The notes under the pieces: model-generated
What the model was told of the DNA's origin: nothing
The model's database searches: none
What the model saw: the letters and a program-made list of their open reading frames with translations, nothing else
Assembly: GCA_900769635.1 (NCBI GenBank)
Contig: CAAGHJ010000030.1
Location: forward strand, 1-49,663
Direction: 5' to 3'
From: Bacilli bacterium
GTDB lineage: Bacteria > Bacillota_I > Bacilli_A > RF39 > UBA660
DNA length: 49,663 nucleotides
Translations under genes and position numbers: made by a program
Shown: positions 32,335 to 40,666 of the stretch, in pieces
How positions within the stretch are numbered: the first letter of the stretch is position 1
Layout of the letters: every line of letters starts with the position of its first letter

Positions 32335-33630
32335 CTATCTATACTCTTTGAGCATCTCTTCTATTTCATTTACTTCACCTTCGGCAAATTTCTCTTTTTT
32401 TATTTCTTTATCGAACCATTCTGGCAGATGATCATCTTTGGGCGTTATTACTTTCTTTTCTGTTACTTTATTTTTATATTTTTTGTGTTCTTTTTCAGCA
32501 AGTAACATTGCTTCTTCGACGTTTTCTATTTTTAATCTACTCCACTGCCCTGCTATAGTTTCAACAAGGGATGTGGTTAATTTGTTATTGTTGGTTTTGA
32601 GAACATAATCCATTAGAACGTTTACGACTCCTGGTTTTAAACCGTAATCGATTATTAGGGTTTCAGCTAATCTTACATCTCTTTTAGTTGGTTCACCACT
32701 GCTATTTTTGCTTTTTAGGAAATCATAGGGTGATATTGTTTCAAATGTATATATCATTTTGGCTCTTTTGGAATTGTCTCCTAATGGAGTTCTTAAATAT
32801 TCTGGTTGAGATCGGTTTATTACTGTTGGCAATACTCCTCCGTGGTCAAATTGATAGTAATTACGACAGGCTTTTCTTAAATCGTTTTTATTTATGGTTC
32901 CTCTTTCATTTATACAACTTTGGAGAATACTGCTTATTTTCATCGCATCTAAGTCATAGAGAAAGGCTAAATTTAAAATTAATTCTTCGTTATCTTTAGT
33001 GAATATTTTTTTTAAATCAAGGCTTTTTGGCATTGATGAGATGAGAAAGTTTAAATCAAAATTGGTATTTATATTTAGTTTCTTTTTGTTGCATCTACGA
33101 ATATTGTCATTTACTATTTCATAGGATGTTAAGGGAATACTTTGAAATACGTCAGAAAAGCTTTTAGTTATATCTGTATATCCTACGGTATGAATGCTTG
33201 GTATTTTGTAATAGTTTACTATTTTATCATACTCTTTCTTTCCGACATTGCTATAAAGAACCATATTTAATATGGGATGATTTAGAAATTCGTGAGCTGA
33301 TAAGGGAGAATATAGTTCATATATATAGTTATTTATGTTTCCACTTTTAAAGTGGGTTTTTAGTAATCCTATGGCTTCTAATGATTGTCTAGCGATAACT
33401 ATTTCTTCTAGGGAGGCGTGCATATTTGTTAGTAAATGGTGATGAGTATATTCTTCACTTATTATTTCCATTTTATCTAGATCAGACCATAATGAAAAAT
33501 ATAGCATTACGGGAAGGGGTCCGATTATGGGAAGATACAACATATTTAGGAGTTTTCTATCTTCAGTATGTATTATGCTTTTGTTTAGGACTGTATATGT
33601 GTCCGCAGGTAACAAGTTATGTATTTCCAT
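32335..33630 (-). CDS. dnaB: Replication initiation protein DnaB (DnaD/DnaB family)
   Basis: Bacilli-type DnaB, not the helicase; it helps load the helicase at oriC and at stalled forks. An N-terminal winged-helix-like domain and two DnaB_2/DnaD-like helical domains are expected; the YxxxIxxW-like motif region appears as TSLVETIAGQWSRLKIENVE. The start is placed at ATG 33630 (MEIHNLLPADTY), after GGAAAGTG. A clear promoter lies directly upstream. dnaI follows. Confidence 0.85.
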   Translation of the reverse strand: MEIHNLLPADTYTVLNKSIIHTEDRKLLNMLYLPIIGPLPVMLYFSLWSDLDKMEIISEEYTHHHLLTNMHASLEEIVIARQSLEAIGLLKTHFKSGNINNYIYELYSPLSAHEFLNHPILNMVLYSNVGKKEYDKIVNYYKIPSIHTVGYTDITKSFSDVFQSIPLTSYEIVNDNIRRCNKKKLNINTNFDLNFLISSMPKSLDLKKIFTKDNEELILNLAFLYDLDAMKISSILQSCINERGTINKNDLRKACRNYYQFDHGGVLPTVINRSQPEYLRTPLGDNSKRAKMIYTFETISPYDFLKSKNSSGEPTKRDVRLAETLIIDYGLKPGVVNVLMDYVLKTNNNKLTTSLVETIAGQWSRLKIENVEEAMLLAEKEHKKYKNKVTEKKVITPKDDHLPEWFDKEIKKEKFAEGEVNEIEEMLKEYR

Positions 33631-33651
33631 TTCAATCACTTTCCTATCTAT

Positions 33652-33680
33652 ATTTTACTATAAAGTTTTTTCTTTGTAAA
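33652..33680 (-). promoter_or_regulatory. dnaB-dnaI promoter
   Basis: On the minus strand: TTTACA (33675-33680), 17-bp spacer, TAAAAT (33652-33657); no TG extension. Confidence 0.65.
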
Positions 33681-33696
33681 GTTTTTTATATGAATA

Positions 33697-33720
33697 ATGA
33701 GTCTTTTTGAAAAGACTCAT
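33697..33720. terminator. Terminator after rpoZ
   Basis: Perfect 11-bp stem ATGAGTCTTTT/AAAAGACTCAT (33697-33707, 33710-33720), six bp beyond the rpoZ stop on the minus strand. The T-run is short on that side. Confidence 0.7.
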
Positions 33721-33725
33721 TATTT

Positions 33726-33935
33726 TTAATGATGTGGCTTTTTTTCCACTTTTATTAGATTATTATATACTTCTTCAAGTGCTCTTCCGATTTCTTTTTG
33801 ACACTTATATTCTTTTATTGGTAATTGGTAGTATCCAGTTTTTTTCATTTGTTTGGCTCTTTCGGCTACTACATATACTAATGCGTATTTGGAATCTACT
33901 ATATTTAGTATTTTATCTATTGATGGATAAATCAT
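33726..33935 (-). CDS. rpoZ: RNA polymerase omega subunit
   Basis: 69 residues. YPSIDKILNIVDSKYALVYV and AERAKQM match the Rpb6/omega helix that clamps the beta' subunit. A later ALEEVYNNLI helix also matches. gmk, the usual upstream neighbour, is missing: leuS is next instead. It appears to be a single-gene unit with a Shine-Dalgarno GGGAGAGTG. Confidence 0.88.
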   Translation of the reverse strand: MIYPSIDKILNIVDSKYALVYVVAERAKQMKKTGYYQLPIKEYKCQKEIGRALEEVYNNLIKVEKKPHH

Positions 33936-34075
33936 TTTTTCACTCTCCCTTTTCTTCTAATATAAGGATATAACAATTTGAAAAAAATTACAATAGTATT
34001 TACACATAGTAGACATTTTTTTCGTATGAGAAAGGGGGCAGTTTTTGATTTTTTGCATAATCTTTGTTTCGTTTT

Positions 34076-36469
34076 TTATTTTACTACTATATTTACAATT
34101 CTGTTTGGTACTACTATTATTTTTATTATTTGTTTGTCCTTGATATGAGTTTTTATATTTTCTTCTTGGAGTGCTAATTCTTCAAGTGTTTTATTATCGG
34201 CATCCTTGCTTGCTTTAATAATTGCTCTTAGTTTTCCGTTTACTTGAACTCCTAGTTCTATTTTTGTTACTTGTAATTTTTTTTCATCATAAGTTGGCCA
34301 AGGTTCATACGTTATGGTATTTGTTGCTCCTAATGTACTCCATAATTCTTCACCAAGGTGTGGGGTTACTGGGTATATTAGTTTTATGAAATCTCTTATA
34401 TATTTGAGGGGTACAATTTCTTCTTTATAGCACTCATTTATGAATATCATTAGTTGGCTTATGGCAGTATTAAATGATAGTTTTTCATAATCCTCGGTTA
34501 CTTTTTTTATTGTGTAATTGTATGTTATTTCTAGATTTTCGTTGTCTTCGTTTTTTACTTTATCGGATTCTACGATTAATCTATATACTCTATCTATGAA
34601 TCTTTTTGCTCCATCTAAGCCTTCATCACTCCACGGTTTATCGGCTTCAAGTGGGCCCATAAACATTTCATATAGTCTTAATGCATCTGCACCGTGACTA
34701 TTTACTACATCGGTTGGATTTACAACGTACTCGGGATGTCTTTTTCCCATTTTTAATCCGTTTGCACCTAAAATCATTCCTTGATGGCATAGTCTTTTAA
34801 ATGGCTCAGCTACTGGGGATATTCCTTTATCATATAGGTAATTATTCCAAAATCTTGAATATAAAAGATGTCCAACTGCGTGTTCTGGGCCACCCACATA
34901 TAAATCGACTGGCATCCAGTATTCAAGGAGTTTACGATCTGCTAAGGCTTTATCGTTATGGGGATCAATATATCTTAGGAAATACCAAGATGAACCTGCT
35001 GATCCTGGCATAGTGCTTGTTTCTCTTTCTCCTTTTATTCCGTCTACAACAACATTTTTCCATTCTGTTGCATTATCTAATGGTGCTTTACCGCCTTTGC
35101 CTTTGTAATCTTCTAATTCGGGAAGGACTAGTGGTAATTCGCTATCTTTTAGGGCTATTGTTTTACCGTTTTCTAAATGGATTATTGGTACTGGTTCACC
35201 CCAATATCTTTGACGGGCAAATATCCATTTGCGGAGACGATAATTTATTTTTTTCTTTCCTAATTTATTTTTTTCTAAATAGTTTAGCATAACTTCAATA
35301 GCATCATCTTTATCTAATCCATTTAGAAAGTCTGAGTTTATATGGATACCGTCTTCTATGAAGGCTTCTTTTTCTATATTTCCTCCTTCAAGAACTGGTA
35401 TTATGGAAATGTTGTATTTTTTGGCAAATTCGTAGTCTCTTGTATCGTGGGCTGGAACAGCCATAATTGCTCCGGTTCCATAGTTTACTAATACATAGTC
35501 ACTAATCCATATTGGTATTTCTTTATTATTAACGGGATTAATGGCATAAGCTCCAGTAAAGATACCGGTTTTTTCTTTATTTAATTCTGTTCTTTCTAGT
35601 TCTGACTTTGATTGACACATTTTTTGATAATTTACTACTTGGGCTTTTTTCTCAGATGTTGTTATTTTGTTTACTAATGGATGCTCAGGTGCTAAAACGC
35701 AGTAAGTTGCCCCAAAAAGGGTATCACAACGGGTTGTATACACTGTAAAATGTTCATTTGTATCTTTAATTTGAAAATTCACCTCAGCTCCCACTGATTT
35801 TCCTATCCAATTTCTTTGCATTTCTTTTGTTGATTCAGGCCAATCTAGGGTATCTAATCCGTTTAATAGTTTTTCAGCATATCTAGGAATATCCATAACC
35901 CATTGTTTCATTTCTTTTCTAATTACTGGGAAGCCTCCTCTTTCGCTTTTTCCATCTATTACTTCATCGTTTGAAAGTACTGTTCCTAACTCTTCACACC
36001 AATTTACTGGCATATTTATTTCTTCGGCTAGTTTATCTTCATATAGTCTTTTGAAAATCCATTGTGTCCATTTATAAAATTTTGGATCTGCTGTTGATAT
36101 TTCTTTAGTCCAATCGTAAGAAAGCCCAAGTGATTTTAATTGTGTTCTAAAGGTGTCTATATTTTTGTTTGTAAAGACGCTTGGATGGTTACCTGTATTT
36201 ATTGCATACTGCTCTGCTGGTAATCCAAATGCATCCCATCCCATTGGATGAAGAACGTTATATCCCTGCATTCTTTTCATTCTTGATACTATGTCTGTTG
36301 CTGTATATCCTTCTGGATGTCCAGCGTGGAGTCCTACCCCCGAAGGGTAAGGAAACATATCTAAGGCGTAATATTTGGGTTTAGAAAAATCGTATAGGTT
36401 GGTTTTGAATGTTTGATTTTCCTCCCAATATTTTTGCCATTTTTTTTCTACTTTTTTGAAATTGTACAT
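34076..36469 (-). CDS. leuS: Leucyl-tRNA synthetase
   Basis: Charges tRNA(Leu). The class I HIGH motif is PYPSGVGLHAGHPEGY, and KMSKS is KMGKRHPEY (Gly in place of Ser, acceptable in bacterial LeuRS). The CP1 editing domain with TTRCDTLFGATYCVLAPEHP and the T-rich editing site are present, as are a leucine-specific region and the C-terminal domain. 798 residues. Start set at ATG 36469 (MYNFKKVEKKWQ) with Shine-Dalgarno AGAAGTG. There is no T-box leader: the upstream membrane protein gene overlaps the ribosome site. Confidence 0.96.
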   Translation of the reverse strand: MYNFKKVEKKWQKYWEENQTFKTNLYDFSKPKYYALDMFPYPSGVGLHAGHPEGYTATDIVSRMKRMQGYNVLHPMGWDAFGLPAEQYAINTGNHPSVFTNKNIDTFRTQLKSLGLSYDWTKEISTADPKFYKWTQWIFKRLYEDKLAEEINMPVNWCEELGTVLSNDEVIDGKSERGGFPVIRKEMKQWVMDIPRYAEKLLNGLDTLDWPESTKEMQRNWIGKSVGAEVNFQIKDTNEHFTVYTTRCDTLFGATYCVLAPEHPLVNKITTSEKKAQVVNYQKMCQSKSELERTELNKEKTGIFTGAYAINPVNNKEIPIWISDYVLVNYGTGAIMAVPAHDTRDYEFAKKYNISIIPVLEGGNIEKEAFIEDGIHINSDFLNGLDKDDAIEVMLNYLEKNKLGKKKINYRLRKWIFARQRYWGEPVPIIHLENGKTIALKDSELPLVLPELEDYKGKGGKAPLDNATEWKNVVVDGIKGERETSTMPGSAGSSWYFLRYIDPHNDKALADRKLLEYWMPVDLYVGGPEHAVGHLLYSRFWNNYLYDKGISPVAEPFKRLCHQGMILGANGLKMGKRHPEYVVNPTDVVNSHGADALRLYEMFMGPLEADKPWSDEGLDGAKRFIDRVYRLIVESDKVKNEDNENLEITYNYTIKKVTEDYEKLSFNTAISQLMIFINECYKEEIVPLKYIRDFIKLIYPVTPHLGEELWSTLGATNTITYEPWPTYDEKKLQVTKIELGVQVNGKLRAIIKASKDADNKTLEELALQEENIKTHIKDKQIIKIIVVPNRIVNIVVK

Positions 36470-36470
36470 A

Positions 36471-36827
36471 TTATTCACTTCTCTTTCTATAATAGCGTCC
36501 TAGTAATCCATAGCATATTATGATAAGGAGGGCTAGGAGTATTATTCCTATTATTATTTGCCATATTAAGCTTTTGACGAGATAAACAACTATTATATAT
36601 ATTGTTGCTACTATAAAGGTATTTATCAGGCTATATGTATATACAAATTTTTTGTAATTTATTTTTTTTATATCTATATTATATAAGGCTATTAGGTAAT
36701 TTAATTCCATTGGGACTTTATTTTTGTTTAATTTGACTTTTTTTCTTATGAATAGAAAATAATTTAAAATGAATATGATTGTGAAAACAATGATGTATTC
36801 TAATGCTATCTTTAATAAATACTCCAT
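36471..36827 (-). CDS. Small polytopic membrane protein upstream of leuS
   Basis: 118 residues (ATG 36827, Shine-Dalgarno AGAGGA) with three hydrophobic helices: about 8-26, 64-82 and 87-107, separated by a basic loop (RKKVKLNKNKVP) and ending in a basic tail. No family motif is evident. It is directly before leuS, and its promoter region contains a 28-bp motif also found upstream of the XRE regulator at 39629, so it may be controlled by that regulator. Confidence 0.7.
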   Translation of the reverse strand: MEYLLKIALEYIIVFTIIFILNYFLFIRKKVKLNKNKVPMELNYLIALYNIDIKKINYKKFVYTYSLINTFIVATIYIIVVYLVKSLIWQIIIGIILLALLIIICYGLLGRYYRKRSE

Positions 36828-36872
36828 TTGCATTCCTCTTTTCTATATATTATTATAATATACTTTGAATGA

Positions 36873-36900
36873 TTATTCACATTATTAACTAACAGTTAAC
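36873..36900 (-). promoter_or_regulatory. Shared operator-like motif, copy 1
   Basis: On the minus strand: GTTAACT-N4-GTTAAT-N-ATGT. It matches the motif at 40043-40070 at 21 of 28 positions. It lies 45 bp upstream of the membrane protein start, where a repressor would act. Confidence 0.45.
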
Positions 36901-36917
36901 CTATACCTTACGTTATT

Positions 36918-36946
36918 GAAAAAGAACTACCTTGGAGCAGTTCTTT
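36918..36946 (-). terminator. Terminator after tRNA-His
   Basis: AAAGAACT/AGTTCTTT stem (36921-36928, 36939-36946), followed on the minus strand by TTTTT, 12 bp beyond the tRNA CCA end. Confidence 0.8.
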
Positions 36947-36958
36947 GATTGTCTTTAA

Positions 36959-37035
36959 TGGGACGGATAGTGGGAATCGAACCCACGCATGTTGGAACCA
37001 CAATCCAATGTGTTAACCACTTCACCATATCCGCC
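36959..37035 (-). tRNA. trnH: tRNA-His (GTG)
   Basis: Cloverleaf on the minus strand. The anticodon arm TTGGA-TTGTGGT-TCCAA gives anticodon GTG. The T-arm has GTTCGAATC. It starts with the extra G(-1) that marks tRNA-His, pairing with C73, and the CCA end is encoded. First regular pair is a G-U wobble (G1-U72). Confidence 0.95.
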
Positions 37036-37137
37036 AGCACATATAAAAATATATCATAATTTTTAGTGGTTGTCAAATATTTTTTGGTCCTTTTTTCTTT
37101 TTTTTAGAATTTATTTGTAATTTTATTTATTTTTTTG

Positions 37138-37146
37138 TGTTATAAT
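37138..37146 (+). promoter_or_regulatory. HIT gene promoter (-10 element)
   Basis: TGTTATAAT: an extended -10 with perfect TATAAT at 37141-37146. The only -35 candidate, TTGTAA at 37115, is 20 bp upstream, so the extended -10 likely dominates. The start codon lies 20 bp downstream, giving a very short leader. Confidence 0.6.
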
Positions 37147-37165
37147 GGGGATGGAGGTTGAAAAA

Positions 37166-37543
37166 ATGGATTGTATTTTTTGTAAAATTAATAATGGAGA
37201 TATTCCTTCTTATACAATTTATGAGGATGATTTTATTAGGGTTTTTTTGGATATTAACCCGCAAAGCGTAGGACACTGTTTGATTGTGCCTAAGATGCAT
37301 TTTGTAGATTTATTTGATATTGATAGAGAATATATGAATCATATTTTAGAAAAAGCTAAAATGATTGGAAAAGGTCTTATGAGGAATTTTAATGCTGATG
37401 GTATTATGTTAGTTCAAAATAATGGTATTTGCCAAGATGTTAAACATTTTCATTTACATATTATTCCTAAGTATAGTAAGCCTAAAAAAATGGATATTGA
37501 AAATGTATATGATATTTTAAAAAAAGATACTTTTAATGATTAG
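37166..37543 (+). CDS. HIT-family nucleotide hydrolase
   Basis: 125 residues from ATG at 37166; GGAGG at 37153-37157 decides this start over ATG 37145. The HIT motif H-x-H-x-H is HFHLHIIPKY near residue 103. The N-terminal CIFCKINNGDIPSYTIYEDD has the zinc-type CxxC pattern of HinT proteins. Such enzymes cleave aminoacyl- or lysyl-AMP-type phosphoramidates. Single plus-strand gene between tRNA-His and the lipoprotein. Confidence 0.92.
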   Translation: MDCIFCKINNGDIPSYTIYEDDFIRVFLDINPQSVGHCLIVPKMHFVDLFDIDREYMNHILEKAKMIGKGLMRNFNADGIMLVQNNGICQDVKHFHLHIIPKYSKPKKMDIENVYDILKKDTFND

Positions 37544-37575
37544 AAATTTGTTATTTCTTTTCATTTTGTATCTTT

Positions 37576-38157
37576 TTATTTGCAAGTAAAGCCTTGATTT
37601 TCATAATCAGAACGGGCTTTTTTTAAATCTTTTGTGTATCCTAATCTTGTTAGATCAGTACTAGAGATTTTATCGAAGTCTACTTCATATTTTATTTTAT
37701 AATGATTGTCTTCATCATTATCTACTATATATGTAAAGCCTTCAATATCTTTGTAATTTGTTTGCACGGAATTGTGGCGTTCTTTTACTTTGGATAAGTC
37801 TATAATAGTATCGGTAATGGGGCCAAGAATTGTATCTACTGTATCTCCTACTACTCCATCTATTACTTTATCGCTAAGATCGTCTTTAGCTTCTTCTTTT
37901 GTTTCCGTTATTCCGTCTGTATCAGCATCTGTTCCATCTTTTTTTGTTTTGGCGTTGGTGCTAGTATTATTATAATCATAAATGATTGTCATTTTTTTTA
38001 TATCGTTGTTTTTATGATTTATTTCATATTTTATATTCGTAGTTGTGTCTCCTACTTCTCTTTCATTAGTGCAAGTTAATTTTTCTTCGCCATTTAATGA
38101 ACAGGCTGATAGGGAAAGAAGTACTAACGGTGTTAATAGTGCTATTTTCTTTTTCAT
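37576..38157 (-). CDS. Lipoprotein of unknown function
   Basis: 193 residues with a lipobox LSLSAC (Cys19) after a hydrophobic signal. The mature part begins LNGEEKLTCTNER, a start often seen in small Gram-positive lipoproteins related to DUF1307 (from memory). It contains a charged Asp/Lys/Thr-rich middle and a late QGFTC. No enzyme motif. Stands alone between HIT (converging) and asnS. Confidence 0.75.
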   Translation of the reverse strand: MKKKIALLTPLVLLSLSACSLNGEEKLTCTNEREVGDTTTNIKYEINHKNNDIKKMTIIYDYNNTSTNAKTKKDGTDADTDGITETKEEAKDDLSDKVIDGVVGDTVDTILGPITDTIIDLSKVKERHNSVQTNYKDIEGFTYIVDNDEDNHYKIKYEVDFDKISSTDLTRLGYTKDLKKARSDYENQGFTCK

Positions 38158-38205
38158 TTTTACCTCCTATTCATTTTTAATATGAGCATTTTTGTGTAAA
38201 TTATA

Positions 38206-38237
38206 GATAAAAAAAATTGGAATTTTGTTCCAATTTT
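38206..38237 (-). terminator. Terminator after asnS
   Basis: AAAATTGGAA/TTCCAATTTT stem (38213-38222, 38228-38237) with a long T-run on the minus strand; overlaps the asnS stop. Confidence 0.85.
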
Positions 38238-39612
38238 AAAAATCGCAATTTTTTGGTGTTCTTGGGAATGGGATAACATCTCTTATATTTTCAACACCTG
38301 TTAGATATATTAGCAGTCTTTCAAATCCCATTCCAAATCCTGAATGTATACATCCACCAAATTTTCTTAAATTTGTATACCATTCTAATGGTTCTAAATC
38401 CATATTTAATTCTTTCATTCTATTTAATAGTTTATCATAGTTTTCTTCTCTTTGGCTTCCTCCAATTAGTTCCCCTGCTCCAGGAACTTCAAGGTCGACA
38501 GCTGCAACTGTTTCTCCATCGGGATTTTCTTTCATATAAAAGGCTTTTATGTCTTTTGGCCAGTTTTTGATAAATACGGGACCATTAAAGTATTCTGTTA
38601 TGTATTTTTCGTGTTCTTTAGCTATATCTTCACCATATTCTGGTTCAAATTCCCATTTTTTGTCTGCTTCTTTTAATATTGTTATTACATCTTTATGGTC
38701 TATTCTTGTGAAATGGCTATTTAATAGTTTGTTTAATTTTTCAATTAAGCCTTTTTCTACGTACTTATCTAAATATACCATTTCATCTTTGGCATTATCT
38801 AAAGTATACTTTACAACATATTTGAGCATTTCTTCCATTATATTCATATCTTGTTCTAGATCACAAAAGGCTATTTCGGGTTCTATCATCCAAAATTCTG
38901 AAGCGTGGGTTTTAGTATTAGAATTTTCAGCCCTAAATGTTGGTCCAAATGTATATGTTTTTTTATAAGCTAAAGCAAAGGATTCAGCTTCTAGTTGGCC
39001 AGTTACGGCAAGTCCTACCTTTTTTTCGAAAAAATCTTTGCTGTAATCTACTTTTCCACTTTTTGCTATTTTCTCTAAATCGAGGGTTGTTACTTCAAAC
39101 ATTTGCCCTGCTCCTTCACCATCATTTGCTGTTATTAATGGGGTATGGGCATATACGTAATTTCTTTCTTGAAAATAGTTATGTATTGCAAATGCGGCTA
39201 TGCTTCGTACTCTGAACACAGCTTGAAAGAGGTTTGCTCTTGGACGTAAATAGGCTATTTCTCTTAGGTATTCGAGACTATGTCTTTTTGGTTGGAGAGG
39301 ATAATCTTCACTTGCTTCACCTTCAAGAATAAAGTTCTTTAGTTGTAATTCAAATTTTTGTCCTTCTTTTGGAGATGATATTAGTATTCCTGTTATAGTT
39401 ACAGCACTTCCTACTTTTAATTTTGTTATTTCTTCAAAGTTTTTTAATTTATCATCATACACTACTTGAAGTGTATTTATTGTTGTTCCGTCAGAAAAAT
39501 CTATAAAACCAAAGTGAGATTGTTTTCTATGATTTTTTATCCATCCTTGTACAGTTATTTCTTTTTTTAAATAAGTTTCTTCATTTTTAAATAATTCTTT
39601 TACATCTATCAT
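38236..39612 (-). CDS. asnS: Asparaginyl-tRNA synthetase
   Basis: Class IIb synthetase. N-terminal OB fold (1-110, ITVQGWIKNHRKQSHFGFID), then motif 2 FRAENSNTKTHASEFWMIEPE and motif 3 GFGMGFERLLIYLTG near the end. The FPRTPKNCDF end distinguishes AsnRS from AspRS. 458 residues. No T-box leader is visible: only 16 bp separate it from the XRE gene upstream. Confidence 0.96.
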   Translation of the reverse strand: MIDVKELFKNEETYLKKEITVQGWIKNHRKQSHFGFIDFSDGTTINTLQVVYDDKLKNFEEITKLKVGSAVTITGILISSPKEGQKFELQLKNFILEGEASEDYPLQPKRHSLEYLREIAYLRPRANLFQAVFRVRSIAAFAIHNYFQERNYVYAHTPLITANDGEGAGQMFEVTTLDLEKIAKSGKVDYSKDFFEKKVGLAVTGQLEAESFALAYKKTYTFGPTFRAENSNTKTHASEFWMIEPEIAFCDLEQDMNIMEEMLKYVVKYTLDNAKDEMVYLDKYVEKGLIEKLNKLLNSHFTRIDHKDVITILKEADKKWEFEPEYGEDIAKEHEKYITEYFNGPVFIKNWPKDIKAFYMKENPDGETVAAVDLEVPGAGELIGGSQREENYDKLLNRMKELNMDLEPLEWYTNLRKFGGCIHSGFGMGFERLLIYLTGVENIRDVIPFPRTPKNCDF

Positions 39613-39628
39613 ATTTATCGCTCCTTTT

Positions 39629-39982
39629 TTATCTCATTTTTTTATTGACTAGGGCTACAAACCTTGTGGCATCTTTAAACATATTATTATATAAACTGGG
39701 GTATCTTCTTAAATTGTATATTATTTCGATGTCTTCTTTTGATATGGCACCTATATATTCTCCCATATCATTTGCTATTATTGGTATTTCCATTCCAAGT
39801 AAGTAGTCCGTACTTACACCAAAAACTCTTGCTATTTCACAAAGTGTATCTATACTCGGCGATCTAGTACCATTTTCGTAACCGCATACTGATACTTTAG
39901 TTATTCCAAGTAGGTTGCCTAATTCTTGTTGGGACATATTTCTCTCCATTCTTAATTCTTTCAATCTTTCTCCTAATAACAT
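39629..39982 (-). CDS. XRE-family transcriptional regulator
   Basis: 117 residues. Residues 5-62 form an XRE helix-turn-helix (MSQQELGNLLGITKVSVCGY, then ENGTRSPSIDTLCEIARVFG), followed by DYLLGM and a helical C-terminal part of about 50 residues. ATG start with AAAGAGGT. Its own promoter region carries a 28-bp motif shared with the membrane protein upstream of leuS, so it probably represses itself and that gene. Signal sensed is unknown. Confidence 0.88.
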   Translation of the reverse strand: MLLGERLKELRMERNMSQQELGNLLGITKVSVCGYENGTRSPSIDTLCEIARVFGVSTDYLLGMEIPIIANDMGEYIGAISKEDIEIIYNLRRYPSLYNNMFKDATRFVALVNKKMR

Positions 39983-40042
39983 CTTTTTTACCTCTTTTCA
40001 GTTACTCCTTTGTTAATTCTATTTTAATATACAAATTAAGAA

Positions 40043-40070
40043 TTGTGTACATAATTAACCATTAGTTAAC
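40043..40070 (-). promoter_or_regulatory. Shared operator-like motif, copy 2
   Basis: On the minus strand: GTTAACT-N4-GTTAAT-N-ATGT, 21 of 28 positions identical to 36873-36900. It is 60 bp upstream of the XRE start. Confidence 0.45.
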
Positions 40071-40072
40071 AA

Positions 40073-40100
40073 AAAAAGGAAAATTTTTAATTTTCCTTTT
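40073..40100 (-). terminator. Terminator after ssb
   Basis: AAAAGGAAAAT/ATTTTCCTTTT stem (40074-40084, 40090-40100) with T-run on the minus strand, overlapping the ssb stop. Confidence 0.85.
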
Positions 40101-40455
40101 CTATTTCGACATATCCTTCGCTGGGGTCGCCTTTTCGTGCAGAAGATAAAAAGGTTACACGTTCTGCTACTACTTCAGTTTTTTTACGCTTAGTTCCGTC
40201 GTCATTTTCGATTATTTTTGTTTGTACACGGCCTTTTATTCCGAGCATATCGCCGGTTCGACAATATTCAGCGGTATTTTCGGCAACTGCTGTCCAAAGA
40301 GTGCAATCTAAAAAGTCTGTTTCGTATTGTCCTTCGATGTTTTTATAGTTTCTAGGAACAGCAAGAGTTATTTGGCTTACTTTTTTTCCTGATTCTGTTT
40401 TTCTAATCTCAGGTGTTTTTACTAAGCGTCCTACTAAAACAACTTGATTTAACAT
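40087..40455 (-). CDS. ssb: Single-stranded DNA-binding protein, short form without acidic tip
   Basis: OB-fold SSB: MLNQVVLVGRLVKTPEIRKT, ITLAVPRNYKN, DFLDCTLWTAVAENTAEYCR and GDMLGIKGRVQT are all canonical. At 122 residues it ends GYVEIEKEN shortly after the fold: there is no glycine-rich linker and no acidic DDDIPF-like tip that recruits repair and replication proteins. Bacillus SsbB has a similar short form. The gene is alone rather than between rpsF and rpsR, so it may be a secondary SSB. Confidence 0.93.
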   Translation of the reverse strand: MLNQVVLVGRLVKTPEIRKTESGKKVSQITLAVPRNYKNIEGQYETDFLDCTLWTAVAENTAEYCRTGDMLGIKGRVQTKIIENDDGTKRKKTEVVAERVTFLSSARKGDPSEGYVEIEKEN

Positions 40456-40476
40456 TTTTCCCTCCTTTCGAGTATG

Positions 40477-40505
40477 AATTTATCACATTATTTTAGAAGT
40501 TGCAA
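40477..40505 (-). promoter_or_regulatory. ssb promoter
   Basis: On the minus strand: TTGCAA (40500-40505), 17-bp spacer, TAAATT (40477-40482) with extended -10 TGA, then AAAGGAGGG before the start. Confidence 0.65.
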
Positions 40506-40603
40506 ACGTGCTTTACAGTCTAATTGTTCCCAATTCTATACAGTTTTTTATAAATCGTATTATTAGTGATTTTATTTTTTTATTTTAGTTATTTTATATA
40601 TGA

Positions 40604-40652
40604 AAAAAGAGGAAATTTGTAGCATTTGAAGAGTTCAATACTATAAATTTCC
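40604..40652 (-). terminator. Terminator after the amidase gene
   Basis: A 12-bp stem with one G-U pair (GGAAATTTATAG/CTACAAATTTCC on the minus strand; arms 40641-40652 and 40611-40622), an inner TTGAA/TTCAA stem, then TCTTTTTT. Confidence 0.85.
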
Positions 40653-40666
40653 AACAAGTGTAAAGT

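Noticed and set aside
36470..36960. T-box leader for leuS, and likewise for asnS at 39613-39628
   Set aside because: leuS is directly preceded by a membrane-protein gene and asnS by a 16-bp gap; there is no room for a T-box.
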